Assembly (NCBI RefSeq): GCF_022533585.1
Contig: NZ_CP092827.1
Coordinates: 1,776,001-1,840,000 of the forward strand
Length of the DNA stretch: 64,000 nucleotides
Reading direction: 5' to 3'
Source of the DNA: Pseudomonas sp. LS.1a
GTDB lineage: Bacteria > Pseudomonadota > Gammaproteobacteria > Pseudomonadales > Pseudomonadaceae
The notes below the pieces were generated by a model that was given only the letters and a program-made list of their open reading frames with translations, made no database searches and was not told the origin of the DNA. Shown here piece after piece: positions 52,847 to 60,714 of this stretch (the stretch's first letter is position 1; each line of letters opens with the position of its first letter). The translations under genes and the position numbers were made by a program.

Positions 52847-53563
52847 ATGGTGAAAGCGCGGCCGCGTCCAGCGGTAAATGGTGTGGCATCGGCAGACCGT
52901 GTTTTGACCGTGTTGACCGCGTTTCAGATAGGCGACTCTGCGCTGAGCCTGGTTCAGCTGGTTGAACGTACCGGCCTAATCAAAAGCACGATCATGCGCT
53001 TGATGGTGTCTCTGGAAAACCATGGCTTCATCACGCGCATGGCTGACGGGCGTTATCAGCTAGCCAGTGAAGTCATGCGGTTGAACACGGTCTATCAAGA
53101 GGCGCTGGACCTCGAAAGGCATGTGATGCCACGTTTGCATGATTTGGCTGAAAAGTCAGGTGAGACCGCCTCCTTCTATGTGCGTCACGGTGCATATCGG
53201 ATGTGTCAGTACCGTGTTAACTCTTCTCATCGACTTCGCCTCAACCTTCAACCCGGAGACATGCGTCCGATGGATGAAGCAGCAGGGGCACAGGCCTTGC
53301 GCGCTCCTTATCAAGTCGGCATTGCATTGCAGAAACCTTTCTATTCGAAGGGAGCCACCGACCCGCATGCGGCTTCAATGGCACTGCCCATCTACGGAGC
53401 GCAACAGGAACTGATGGGAGCCCTTGTAATTTCGGGACCTGCGAGCCGTTTGACGGAAGAATATGCTGAAAGCCTCAAAACCATGTTCTTCGAAGCTGCA
53501 CGTGATCTGATGCGAAGCCTGGGCTTCAAGCCTGCGTCATTGGAGCCCGAATCGGTCCAGTAG
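52847..53563 (+). CDS. IclR-family transcriptional regulator
   Basis: A 238-residue regulator. The winged HTH contains DRVLTVLTAFQIGDSALSLVQLVERTGLIKSTIMRLM; the effector domain has FYVRHGAYRMCQYRVNSSHRLR and MALPIYGAQQELMGALVISGPASRLTE. The central region is shorter than typical IclR proteins and lacks the usual LHATASGKA-type loop. Third codon positions look more AT-rich than in neighbours, hinting at transfer. It is the likely controller of the 15-bp sites upstream. The ATG at 52847 follows GAGG. Confidence 0.85.
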   Translation: MVKARPRPAVNGVASADRVLTVLTAFQIGDSALSLVQLVERTGLIKSTIMRLMVSLENHGFITRMADGRYQLASEVMRLNTVYQEALDLERHVMPRLHDLAEKSGETASFYVRHGAYRMCQYRVNSSHRLRLNLQPGDMRPMDEAAGAQALRAPYQVGIALQKPFYSKGATDPHAASMALPIYGAQQELMGALVISGPASRLTEEYAESLKTMFFEAARDLMRSLGFKPASLEPESVQ

Positions 53564-53576
53564 GTCGAGCGCATGC

Positions 53577-53738
53577 TCACTCAACCAAGGCCAGCCACGG
53601 CGAACGTGCCTGGTAGTCGGCAGCTATTTCCCTGAACAAGCCTGGCCGCGGGTTCAGCTTGTTCATCCCGAGCAGGTCGTTCTGCAGGTCATCCAGGCCA
53701 TGCGTGCTGTAAAGGTCGCCGGTGCCGATATCGACCCC
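53577..53738 (-). pseudogene. C-terminal remnant of an unrecognised protein
   Basis: The - strand reads 53 residues without stop (GVDIGTGDLYSTHGLDDLQN through PGLFREIAADYQARSPWLAL to LVE-stop) and looks like real protein. Upstream the frame breaks and there is no start. It may be the tail of a lost enzyme; the family was not identified. Confidence 0.4.
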
Positions 53739-53808
53739 CGGGCAGGGCGCCTGCCGTCAACATGCAGTGCGGGATATCCAGCCCGTCGGGCTGTGCTGTC
53801 GCGTAGAA

Positions 53809-53874
53809 AACTGAATTCGCAAGCGGTCCGCGTACCCTGTGGGGGCGGCTGACTCAATGAGTTATGTGCAGTTC
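53809..53874. repeat. Collapsed copy of the extended-flank REPIN (copy A)
   Basis: aactgaattcgcaagcggtc at one end and tgactcaatgagttatgtgc at the other are the two outer flanks of the full copy at 63061-63209, here joined by only a stub of REP (cctgtgggggcggct). The internal REPIN has been deleted. Beside it lie a solo REP-like unit (about 53884-53906) and non-coding sequence to 54014. Confidence 0.7.
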
Positions 53875-54014
53875 CATGAGAGTCGGCTTGCCGGCGATGA
53901 GGGCGGGTATTGACTACCGAGCTTTGGATCGCTGTCTGCTTTGGGTCGATAGCGGTCAAACTTGAGCCTTTCGATGGCCATCCGGGCTCGTCACAAGCCC
54001 GGCGCCACGTGACA

Positions 54015-54365
54015 TTACTGGGGAACGGCAGCGGTAATGATCACTTCCACCAGCAGCCCCGGATCTGCCAGCTTCGCCTCGCCGCAGGCTCGCGCCGGTG
54101 CATGGCCGCTGGGTACCCAGGCATCCCATACGGTATTCATCTCGTCAAAGTCTGCCATGTCGGCCAACCAGATGATGGCCTGAAGCAGGTGCTGGCGAGT
54201 GGTGCCGGCCTCGTCGAGCAGTGCATCGACCCGCGCCAGGGCTTCTCGGGTCTGTTCCGCCACCGTCTGGCCGGTCTCGCCGACCTGGCCTGCAAGATAG
54301 ACGGTGTCTCGGTGGATCACGATCTGGCTCATGCGCGGGTTGATCTGTTTGCGCTGAATGGTCAT
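54015..54365 (-). CDS. RidA-family protein
   Basis: A 116-residue trimeric RidA/YjgF/Rid protein, likely an enamine/imine deaminase. VYLAGQVGETGQTVAEQTREAL and HAPARACGEAKLADPGLLVEV contain the substrate-binding Arg of the family. It lies 17 bp downstream of a D-amino-acid-dehydrogenase-like oxidase whose imine product it could hydrolyse. Confidence 0.88.
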   Translation of the reverse strand: MTIQRKQINPRMSQIVIHRDTVYLAGQVGETGQTVAEQTREALARVDALLDEAGTTRQHLLQAIIWLADMADFDEMNTVWDAWVPSGHAPARACGEAKLADPGLLVEVIITAAVPQ

Positions 54366-54382
54366 GGGTCAATCTCCTTGGG

Positions 54383-55627
54383 TCAGAAACGGCGTGAGGA
54401 AAACGCGTCTAGCCATGCAGGCGCTGTTCCTTCGATGAGTTGGCTTACCAGTTGCCCTGTTACCCCTGCCAGTGTCAAACCAAGGTGCTGATGACCAAAG
54501 GCGTGAATCAGGCGCGGTTCGTTCGGCGAGACGCCAATGACCGGTAGCGAGTCCGGCAGCGACGGGCGAAAGCCCAGCCAGCGCCTCGCCACTGGCTGGC
54601 GAAGGCCAAGCACGCGCCGTACCCGTTGCTCCAGGTACTCGTAGCGCCTGGGGTTGGCCGGGTCATTGATCGAACCCAGCTCCACGGTGCCGGCCACGCG
54701 CAGGCGACCCGCCATGGGGGTCATGTAGAAGGCGCTTTCGACCGGGCAGCAGGGGCGTTCGAGCAAGGTATCCTCCAGGTCGAACTCGATATGGTAGCCA
54801 CGCTCGGTATCCAGCGGGATGCGATCGCCCAGTTGCTGCGCGAGGGCGGCAGACCAGGCTCCACCGCACAGCACCACGCGTTCGGCGAGCAGGCTGTGGC
54901 CATCGGCGCAGTCCAGTTGCAGTGCATTGCTGCGCCGAACAAGGCGCTGCACGGTGCTGAAACACAGGGTGCCATCGAGCAGCAGTGGCGCAGCCAAGTC
55001 CTCGAAGAAGCGTTTTGGATCATCCAGATGGGAGGATTTGGGGAAGAGGATGCCGCCTACCGTCTTGCCGGCAAGTGCGGGCTCAAGTGCTTCGAGTTCG
55101 TCGCGACTCAAGCGCTGCTGAGGTATGCCGAAGCGGTCACGCAGCGCATAACCGCCTTCGGCGCCACGCAGGCTGTCCAGGCTGGAGTAGGCATAGATGC
55201 AGCCTTTATGGCGCAAGTGCTTTTCGGCCACAGGCGCTTCATCCAGCAGTGGTGCATACCCTTCGTAGGTGTGTTGCAGCAATTGTGCAAGGGCCGTCGC
55301 GTTGCGCTGGAAATGATGAGGCCGGCACTGATTCAGGAAGCGGACAAGCCAGGGCATCAAACGCGGCAGGCGAGACCACCGCACCACAAAGGGCGAGTCC
55401 GCCGAGAAGAGCAGGCGCGGTATGTCGCGCAGCAGGCCAGGTTGTGCGATAGGCATGCAGCCATAGGGCGCGAATGTGCCCGCATTGCCATAGGAGGCAC
55501 CTGCAGCGACCGCATCGCGCTCCAGCAACACCACATGGTAACCCTGCCGGCGCAGCCACAAGGCAGTGGCAACGCCGACCGCACCGGCACCGATTACAGC
55601 GACTTCACAACGCTCTGGCATCTTCAT
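54383..55627 (-). CDS. FAD-dependent D-amino acid dehydrogenase-like oxidoreductase (DadA family)
   Basis: A 414-residue DAO-fold flavoprotein. The dinucleotide-binding motif VAVIGAGAVGVATALWL opens the protein; later GYHIEFDLEDTLLERPCCPVE and the C-terminal HAFGHQHLGLTLAGVTGQLV match DadA. It oxidises an amine or D-amino acid to an imine. It sits 7 bp downstream of the MocR regulator gene and before ridA on the same strand. Confidence 0.88.
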   Translation of the reverse strand: MKMPERCEVAVIGAGAVGVATALWLRRQGYHVVLLERDAVAAGASYGNAGTFAPYGCMPIAQPGLLRDIPRLLFSADSPFVVRWSRLPRLMPWLVRFLNQCRPHHFQRNATALAQLLQHTYEGYAPLLDEAPVAEKHLRHKGCIYAYSSLDSLRGAEGGYALRDRFGIPQQRLSRDELEALEPALAGKTVGGILFPKSSHLDDPKRFFEDLAAPLLLDGTLCFSTVQRLVRRSNALQLDCADGHSLLAERVVLCGGAWSAALAQQLGDRIPLDTERGYHIEFDLEDTLLERPCCPVESAFYMTPMAGRLRVAGTVELGSINDPANPRRYEYLEQRVRRVLGLRQPVARRWLGFRPSLPDSLPVIGVSPNEPRLIHAFGHQHLGLTLAGVTGQLVSQLIEGTAPAWLDAFSSRRF

Positions 55628-55634
55628 CTAGGCT

Positions 55635-57056
55635 TCAGACCCTGTCGAACATATGCAAATGGCCTTGCTGCGCGAAACGGGCAATGACATCCAGGGCCTG
55701 GACGAGCTGCGCGCGAGACTTGGCCGCGGAAAGGTTGATGCGCACCGCATTGGGCGACTGGTCATGGCGCAAGCTGAACGCCCCGCCGGGCAGTAGCCCG
55801 ACGCCATGCTCCCGGCAAAGGCGGGCGAAACGTGACGCGCTCCAAGGTTCAGGCAGCTGCAGCCAGGCATGTGTGCCAACATCGCTGGCCTGGTAATGCA
55901 GGCCCTTGAGGTGCTCTGCGAGCAAGGCCTGGCGTTCGCGCAGCTCCTCGCGCTGATGGGCAATCAGTGCCTCGCTGACGCGATCCTCGATCAAGCGTGT
56001 CGCGATCAGCGCGTTGAGCGGCGAAATGCTCCAGCAGTCGATGCGCAAGGTGGTGGCGATGTTCTGTACCTGTTCGGGCGGCGCGACGACGAAGCCGATG
56101 CGCAGACCCGGTGCGATGCATTTGGAGAGGGCGGTGACATAGAACGTTCGCGCAGGGCGGCGCGACATGAATGTCTCGTCCCTGCGCTCGAGCAACGGGC
56201 GATAGACATCGTCCTCGATCAGCCAGAGGTCGTCGTGTGGTGCAAGTACTTCAAGAAGGTCCGCGCGACGATGCGCGTCGAGGGTGATGGCGGTCGGGTT
56301 GTGGATCGACGGCACGAGGAACAGCACCCGTGGTGCGTAGGTCGCGATAGCCTCGCCCAGGGCTTGAGGGTTCATGCCCCGCTCATCCCCCTCTACGCCA
56401 ACCAGGTTCAGCCCCAACGACCGGCACAGGGCGTTGATGCCCTGATAGGTAATGCTGTCGGCCAGCACGGTGTCACCTGCCACTGTCATGGCGCGCAAGA
56501 TGCAGGCGATGCCGTGCTGGGCCCCTTCGGTGATCACCACATTGCTCGCTTGGGCGGGTACATCCAGTGCACGCAACCAGGTCGCCGCGGCTTCTCGCGC
56601 CCAGGGCATGCCTTCGGAAGGGTGATATTCCTTCATCCCGACAAAGCGTGGGTCGCTGGCCAGGCGCGGCAGGAGGGTGGCCAAAGCCTCGGTGTAGGCA
56701 TCGGTAGCGGGACGGTTGACGCTGAGGTCGATCATGCCGGGCGCATCGCTTGGCGCCGACTGGAACTGCACCTGTACCTGGCGCGGCACCGCAACCTGGG
56801 TGCCCCGGCCAGGGCGACTCTCGACCAGGCCTTGCTCCTGCAGCACGGCCATGGCGCGGGTCACGGTGGTGATGTTGATGCCCAGTTCGCCGGCCAGCTC
56901 GCGATGGGGTGGAAGCCGTTCGCCCGGACGCAAGGCGCCACTGCGAATGGCTTCGGCAAGGGAGGAGGCCAGTTGCGCGTAGAGTGTCTCGGCGCCGTCG
57001 CGTTGCAGCAGCGTATCCGTCTTTAGTGCAGCAAGTAGCTCTTTGAATGGGCTCAT
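55635..57056 (-). CDS. MocR-type GntR regulator with aminotransferase domain
   Basis: A 473-residue MocR/PdxR-type regulator. The N-terminal GntR winged helix has LRPGERLPPHRELAGELGINITTVTRAMAVL; the C-terminal fold-type I aminotransferase domain has the PLP lysine in TALSKCIAPGLRIGFV and IHNPTAITLD. Such proteins sense amino compounds or PLP. It is divergent from the permease gene, with repeats between, and upstream of dadA-like and ridA, which it probably controls. Confidence 0.9.
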   Translation of the reverse strand: MSPFKELLAALKTDTLLQRDGAETLYAQLASSLAEAIRSGALRPGERLPPHRELAGELGINITTVTRAMAVLQEQGLVESRPGRGTQVAVPRQVQVQFQSAPSDAPGMIDLSVNRPATDAYTEALATLLPRLASDPRFVGMKEYHPSEGMPWAREAAATWLRALDVPAQASNVVITEGAQHGIACILRAMTVAGDTVLADSITYQGINALCRSLGLNLVGVEGDERGMNPQALGEAIATYAPRVLFLVPSIHNPTAITLDAHRRADLLEVLAPHDDLWLIEDDVYRPLLERRDETFMSRRPARTFYVTALSKCIAPGLRIGFVVAPPEQVQNIATTLRIDCWSISPLNALIATRLIEDRVSEALIAHQREELRERQALLAEHLKGLHYQASDVGTHAWLQLPEPWSASRFARLCREHGVGLLPGGAFSLRHDQSPNAVRINLSAAKSRAQLVQALDVIARFAQQGHLHMFDRV

Positions 57057-57117
57057 GGCCTGATTTTTCCTTGTGCTTATCATGCACGGAGCAGGATAAA
57101 AGCTGGGCTTGTCCTGT

Positions 57118-57139
57118 ATTGTTACCCATGACAAACAAT
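57118..57139. promoter_or_regulatory. Candidate MocR operator, inverted repeat 1
   Basis: ATTGTT (57118-57123) and AACAAT (57134-57139), 10 bases apart, in the divergent MocR/permease promoter region. Confidence 0.4.
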
Positions 57140-57172
57140 ATTGACAAGAGATATGTGGGTTGGTAGCTTCGA

Positions 57173-57199
57173 ATTGTACTGCTTGTCATGCATTACAAT
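57173..57199. promoter_or_regulatory. Candidate MocR operator, inverted repeat 2
   Basis: ATTGTA (57173-57178) and TACAAT (57194-57199), with cttgtcatg inside, which also occurs inverted (catgacaa) inside the first repeat. Two related palindromes are common upstream of MocR targets. Confidence 0.4.
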
Positions 57200-57228
57200 A
57201 ATACGAACCCCTACGGTAGGAATTCGCC

Positions 57229-57405
57229 ATGACAGATCAGCCGTTCCACAGCCTGGCGCGCAGCCCGCTTGCATTGCTTCCGGCTCCAGGGGGCCACGGC
57301 AGGCGCCCAGAATATCCGGCGTCGCATCACATTTCATCATCCGATGTCTCGTTCGGCGAGGCTCGCTTGTACGGCAACACGCAGGATCAGGAGGTGCACC
57401 CATGA
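57229..57405 (+). CDS. 58-residue ORF stop-start coupled to the permease
   Basis: An ATG at 57229 with ggtagga ahead opens a 58-codon frame (MTDQPFHSLARSPLALLPAP start) that ends with a TGA overlapping the permease ATG (ATGA at 57402-57405). The peptide is not hydrophobic and matches no family I know. It could be a coupled leader, a small protein, or chance. Position and overlap favour translation. Confidence 0.4.
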   Translation: MTDQPFHSLARSPLALLPAPGGHGRRPEYPASHHISSSDVSFGEARLYGNTQDQEVHP

Positions 57406-58802
57406 GCAATTCGCTGAAGCTGGATGAACCGCGTGAGCGCCGGCTGAGCGGCGCCTTGCGCCAGCGGCACATCACCATGATTTCGCTGGGCGGCATCATT
57501 GGTGCCGGCCTGTTCGTTGGCAGCAGTGCAACCATTGGCGCGATCGGCCCCGCAGCGTTCCTCAGTTATCTTGCCGCCGGCATCGTGGTGATGCTGGTCA
57601 TGCGCATGCTCGGTGAAATGGCGGTGGCGATACCGGGCGTTGGATCGTTTACCGAATACGCGCGACTGGGGCTGGGCAATTGGGTCGGTTTCACCAGTGG
57701 CTGGTTGTACTGGTACTTCTGGGTCATTGTCGTGGCGGTGGAGGCGGTGGTCGGAGCCGACATATTGAAGCAATGGATCCCGCTGCCGGCCTGGGCCATC
57801 GGCCTGAGCCTGCTGGCAATCATGACCGCCATCAATTGTCTGTCGGTGAAGTCCTATGGCGAGTTCGAGTACTGGTTCGCATCACTCAAGGTGTTCGCCA
57901 TCATCGTGTTCATTGGCCTGGGTTGTGCCTATCTGTTCGGATGGGCGCCTAGCACCGGCGCCTTGCTGGACAACCTGGTCAACGACCGCGGCTTCATGCC
58001 TAACGGCATCAGCGCCGTCCTCGCCGGCGTGCCAACAGTGATCTTCGCGGTGGGCGGCGCAGAAATCGCTACCATCGCTGCAGCCGAATCGGATGACCCT
58101 TCCAAGAGTGTCGCTGCGATGACCCGCTCGGTGATCTTTCGGGTGATCACGTTCTACGTCGTCTCTATTCTGCTGATCGTCTGCATCGTGCCCTGGGGCA
58201 GTATCGAGGCAGGGCATTCACCCTTCGTCACCGCCATGGAGGTCATGCATGTACCGGGTGCGACGCTGATCATGGAAGCCGTGGTTCTGGTCGCCGTGCT
58301 GTCGGCGCTGAACTCCGGGTTGTACGTGTCTTCGCGCATTCTGTTCGGTCTCAGCGAGCGTGGCGATGCGCCGGCTGCATTGTCGCAACTGACCGGGCGC
58401 CGGGTACCGCGCTTGGCGGTATTGCTGAGCAGTGTGATTGGCTACATTGCCATTGCCGCAGCGATCGCGTCACCGCAAGGTGTTTTCCTTTTCCTGGTGA
58501 ACGCCTCGGGCGCCATCATGCTGTTTGTCTACCTGGCCATCGCGATCGCTCAAGTGCGGCTGCGCCGTCAACTGGAGCGCGAAGCGCCACAGCGCCTGAC
58601 GCTGCGCATGTGGCTGTTCCCGGGCTTGTCCTACGCGGTTATCGCCGCCATCGTCGGGGTGCTGGTGGCCATGGCGTTCCAGGAAGGGCTGCGCACGCAA
58701 TTGCTTGCCAGCCTGGTCAGCCTGGCGGTGGTTTCGGCGGCGCATTTGTTGGTGCGCAAGCGCCGGTTGCACGCCGGGCCGCGTGATACGCGCATTGCAT
58801 AA
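57402..58802 (+). CDS. Amino acid permease (GabP/AAT family)
   Basis: A 466-residue APC-superfamily transporter with 12 predicted helices. The N-terminal signature ISLGGIIGAGLFVGSSATIGAIGPAAFLSY and EIATIAAAESDDPSKSVAAMTRSV are typical of GABA/amino acid permeases. The ATG at 57402 follows CAGGAGGTG, a strong ribosome site. It is divergent from MocR, so it probably imports the amino compound handled by the DadA-like and RidA proteins. Confidence 0.9.
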   Translation: MSNSLKLDEPRERRLSGALRQRHITMISLGGIIGAGLFVGSSATIGAIGPAAFLSYLAAGIVVMLVMRMLGEMAVAIPGVGSFTEYARLGLGNWVGFTSGWLYWYFWVIVVAVEAVVGADILKQWIPLPAWAIGLSLLAIMTAINCLSVKSYGEFEYWFASLKVFAIIVFIGLGCAYLFGWAPSTGALLDNLVNDRGFMPNGISAVLAGVPTVIFAVGGAEIATIAAAESDDPSKSVAAMTRSVIFRVITFYVVSILLIVCIVPWGSIEAGHSPFVTAMEVMHVPGATLIMEAVVLVAVLSALNSGLYVSSRILFGLSERGDAPAALSQLTGRRVPRLAVLLSSVIGYIAIAAAIASPQGVFLFLVNASGAIMLFVYLAIAIAQVRLRRQLEREAPQRLTLRMWLFPGLSYAVIAAIVGVLVAMAFQEGLRTQLLASLVSLAVVSAAHLLVRKRRLHAGPRDTRIA

Positions 58803-58820
58803 TCGCACCGTCGGACCGAA

Positions 58821-58845
58821 ACCCCGCCAACTGGCGGGGTTTTGC
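58821..58845. terminator. Terminator between the permease and cupin genes
   Basis: Stem aaccccgcc (58821-58829) / ggcggggtt (58834-58842) with a 4-base loop, flanked by A and T runs on both sides, between convergent genes. Confidence 0.8.
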
Positions 58846-58855
58846 GACCCCGTAC

Positions 58856-59215
58856 CTAGTTTGCGGGCAAGAGGATCACGAAGTTCTTTTTCATGTCTTC
58901 CAGCACGGTCCATTTGCCCTTGGCGCCCGGTTCGATAATGAACGTGTCGCCAGCGGCCAGTGTGATGGGGGCGCAACCTTCAAGCTCGATGACGCAGCAC
59001 CCACTCAGGACATGGCAGAACTCCCAGACTTTGTAGTCGATGCGCCAAGCTCCGGTGCTGGCTTCCCATTCTCCGGAAATGCGCCCTTGCTGTTCATCGT
59101 GATAGTACTTGGACGTCAGCGTATGAGGGGTGCCTTCCACGACTTCTTCAAAAAAGGGAAGGTCGCGCACCGGTTGGATATCCAGTTCGCGGAACACGGT
59201 CAGTTTCTTGTTCAT
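58856..59215 (-). CDS. Cupin-domain protein (EutQ/DUF861-like)
   Basis: A 119-residue single cupin barrel: WEFCHVLSGCCVIELEG and GDTFIIEPGAKGKWTVLEDMKKNFVIL. It may bind a metal or small ligand, but the classical His-rich metal motif is incomplete (one His in EFCHVLSG). It is translationally coupled behind the GNAT gene (ATGA overlap at 59212-59215). Confidence 0.8.
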   Translation of the reverse strand: MNKKLTVFRELDIQPVRDLPFFEEVVEGTPHTLTSKYYHDEQQGRISGEWEASTGAWRIDYKVWEFCHVLSGCCVIELEGCAPITLAAGDTFIIEPGAKGKWTVLEDMKKNFVILLPAN

Positions 59216-59805
59216 GGTTGTTTCTCGAGCACGTTGTGGGTAGGGCGATACATCAAATAGGCTTCACCGGTTACGCCCAGCATCGGGTGTGGAACGATCT
59301 GGCAGGTTTTAACAATCTGAAAACCGTGACGTTCGTAGAAGCGGCGTGCACCGTGGTTTTCTGCATAATCGATCAGGCATAGCCCATCCAGGCCAGAGTC
59401 CTCAGCGCGCTGCTGGGCGTGGCGAAGAAACTGGGCGCCCAGCCCCTGGCTGCGCCAGGCCTCATCCAGGGCCAGGCTGGATATGTACAAGGTGTCGGGT
59501 ATTTCCATGTCGGAATAAGGCGCGAGGACCGGGTCTGTCTCGACAGGCCTGTCAGGGGTCTCGCGCAAGGCATAGCTATGCATCATGCCGATGACGCGCC
59601 CTTCGAAAGTGGCCATCAGGCAGTTCTTGTAGGAAAAGTCGCCCTGTTCCCTGGCATAGCGAGACGCACCGACACTCAGCAATGCTTCTCCAGGTGCGGC
59701 AAGCTTGCTCCATATGTAATCGGCCATGCCCTCCGATGTCAGTTGAAAGAAGCGTGCAATATCGTGCGCGTCCGAGGCTTGAGCGGGTCTGAAGTCGATA
59801 GGCAT
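59212..59805 (-). CDS. GNAT family N-acetyltransferase
   Basis: A 197-residue acetyltransferase. The acetyl-CoA-binding motif RSQGLGAQFLRHAQQ and the later LIDYAENHGARRFYERHGF match the GNAT fold. The ATG at 59805 has GGAG 8 bases ahead and was preferred to the one at 59820. It forms an operon with the cupin gene; substrate unknown, perhaps the amine handled by the neighbouring island. Confidence 0.85.
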   Translation of the reverse strand: MPIDFRPAQASDAHDIARFFQLTSEGMADYIWSKLAAPGEALLSVGASRYAREQGDFSYKNCLMATFEGRVIGMMHSYALRETPDRPVETDPVLAPYSDMEIPDTLYISSLALDEAWRSQGLGAQFLRHAQQRAEDSGLDGLCLIDYAENHGARRFYERHGFQIVKTCQIVPHPMLGVTGEAYLMYRPTHNVLEKQP

Positions 59806-60078
59806 GTACAGTGCTCCCATGGCATCGGGTGGTTGGTTTTCAAGGATTACGCCTTTGGCAGGGTGGCAGGGTAGGTGGGTTCAACGGTTCCCATCATGCT
59901 CTGGGCGAACACCGTCAGTACGGTGTGCGACGCTGCTCCATGCTCAAAGGCACGTGGCCGTCCAGGGCTCATGTCTGGGGAATCGATCGTTCAGTTGCCG
60001 TAGGTGGTGAGGCAAGAGGCGGGGCGACGTCTACTTCCATGGCGCAATAGCTGGAACCAGAGCTAGCCAGCTCTCTTA
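59806..60078. other. Intergenic sequence without a supported gene
   Basis: No frame here has both a credible ribosome site and protein-like composition. A short hairpin (caccgtcagtacggtg) is visible near 59908. It precedes REPIN copy B. Confidence 0.5.
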
Positions 60079-60180
60079 GAACTGCACATAACTCATTGAA
60101 TTAGCAGGGACGCTGTGGGAGCGGCTTTAGCCGCGAACACCGGCGCAGCCGGTGCCATGCACCGCGTTGGATTCTTCGCG
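60079..60180. repeat. Half copy of the extended-flank REPIN (copy B)
   Basis: Begins gaactgcacataactcattg and continues through one REP (gctgtgggagcggctttagc) and the inner hairpin caccggcgcagccggtg to ...ttcttcgcg, then stops abruptly: the second REP and right flank seen in copy C are missing. Confidence 0.75.
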
Positions 60181-60372
60181 CAGGTGCTGCACCTGGCTTG
60201 AGGCCAACGAAATCGAGGTGGGAGTGAACGAGCACTCGGAAAAGGCCATGAAAGCGTTGGTTACATTGCTCTATGCCGCCCTGTGGTCGATGGGACCATA
60301 GTTCATGCGTGTTCCGGATCGCTGTCTTGAGCTGGCCGGGGTGCCACTGGTCGCCCAGGCTCGGCAAACGGT
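60181..60372 (-). pseudogene. Remnant coding sequence fused to REPIN copy B
   Basis: The - strand reads an uninterrupted protein-like frame (QIYRLPSLGDQWHPGQLKTA, IRNTHELWSHRPQGGIEQCN, QRFHGLFRVLVHSHLDFVGL) that runs into the REPIN. There is no proper start. The family was not recognised. It looks like the middle of a broken gene beside the toxin-antitoxin module. Confidence 0.4.
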
Positions 60373-60391
60373 AGATTTGATTCGGGTTTTG

Positions 60392-60407
60392 TACGATGAT
60401 TTTCGTA
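60392..60407. promoter_or_regulatory. Palindromic operator candidate of the toxin-antitoxin module
   Basis: TACGA-tgattt-TCGTA, 17 bp before the first ATG of the module. Such short palindromes are usual targets of ribbon-helix-helix antitoxins. Confidence 0.45.
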
Positions 60408-60423
60408 TTGGCAGGGATGAGCT

Positions 60424-60714
60424 ATGAAATTCGGCTTCAGGGAGGCTCAGCGAGCGGTGATAGCGGCGCTTGAGTCAGGGGAGTATCAACACGTTTCACG
60501 CAGGGATATCGACGTAAAGAACCTGCTGGCTACAGGGGAAGTGTCAGCCGGTGAGGTTGCCGAAGTCGTTCGCTCATGCAGGGGTATTCATCACGTCAGT
60601 ACCTCTCACCATGTCGTCGCAGCCATCGAGGTGCATGTGCTCAAACGGGATGGTTGGTACATAAAGTTCTTTTTCATCGAGCCAGACACCTGGTTCATCA
60701 GCGTTCACCAGTGA
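60424..60714 (+). CDS. Putative MqsR-like (RelE-fold) toxin
   Basis: A 96-residue protein. The order of elements after residue 40 parallels MqsR: a helix (VSAGEVAEVVRSC), then HHVSTSHHVVAAIEVHVLKR, then the strands GWYIKFFFIEPDTWFISVHQ, compare MqsR VYLKLTVI..VLIVSF. MqsR is an mRNA interferase. Overall similarity is weak, so the toxin call rests on fold-like layout plus the partner gene. A ribosome site (AGGGATGAG) precedes the ATG. The base composition is less GC-rich than the core. Confidence 0.55.
   Translation: MKFGFREAQRAVIAALESGEYQHVSRRDIDVKNLLATGEVSAGEVAEVVRSCRGIHHVSTSHHVVAAIEVHVLKRDGWYIKFFFIEPDTWFISVHQ

Noticed and set aside
53663..53959. ORF starting MTAIDPKQTAIQ on the - strand
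   Set aside because: This opening recurs as a spurious translation of intergenic repeats in many bacteria, and the frame crosses REP-like sequence.
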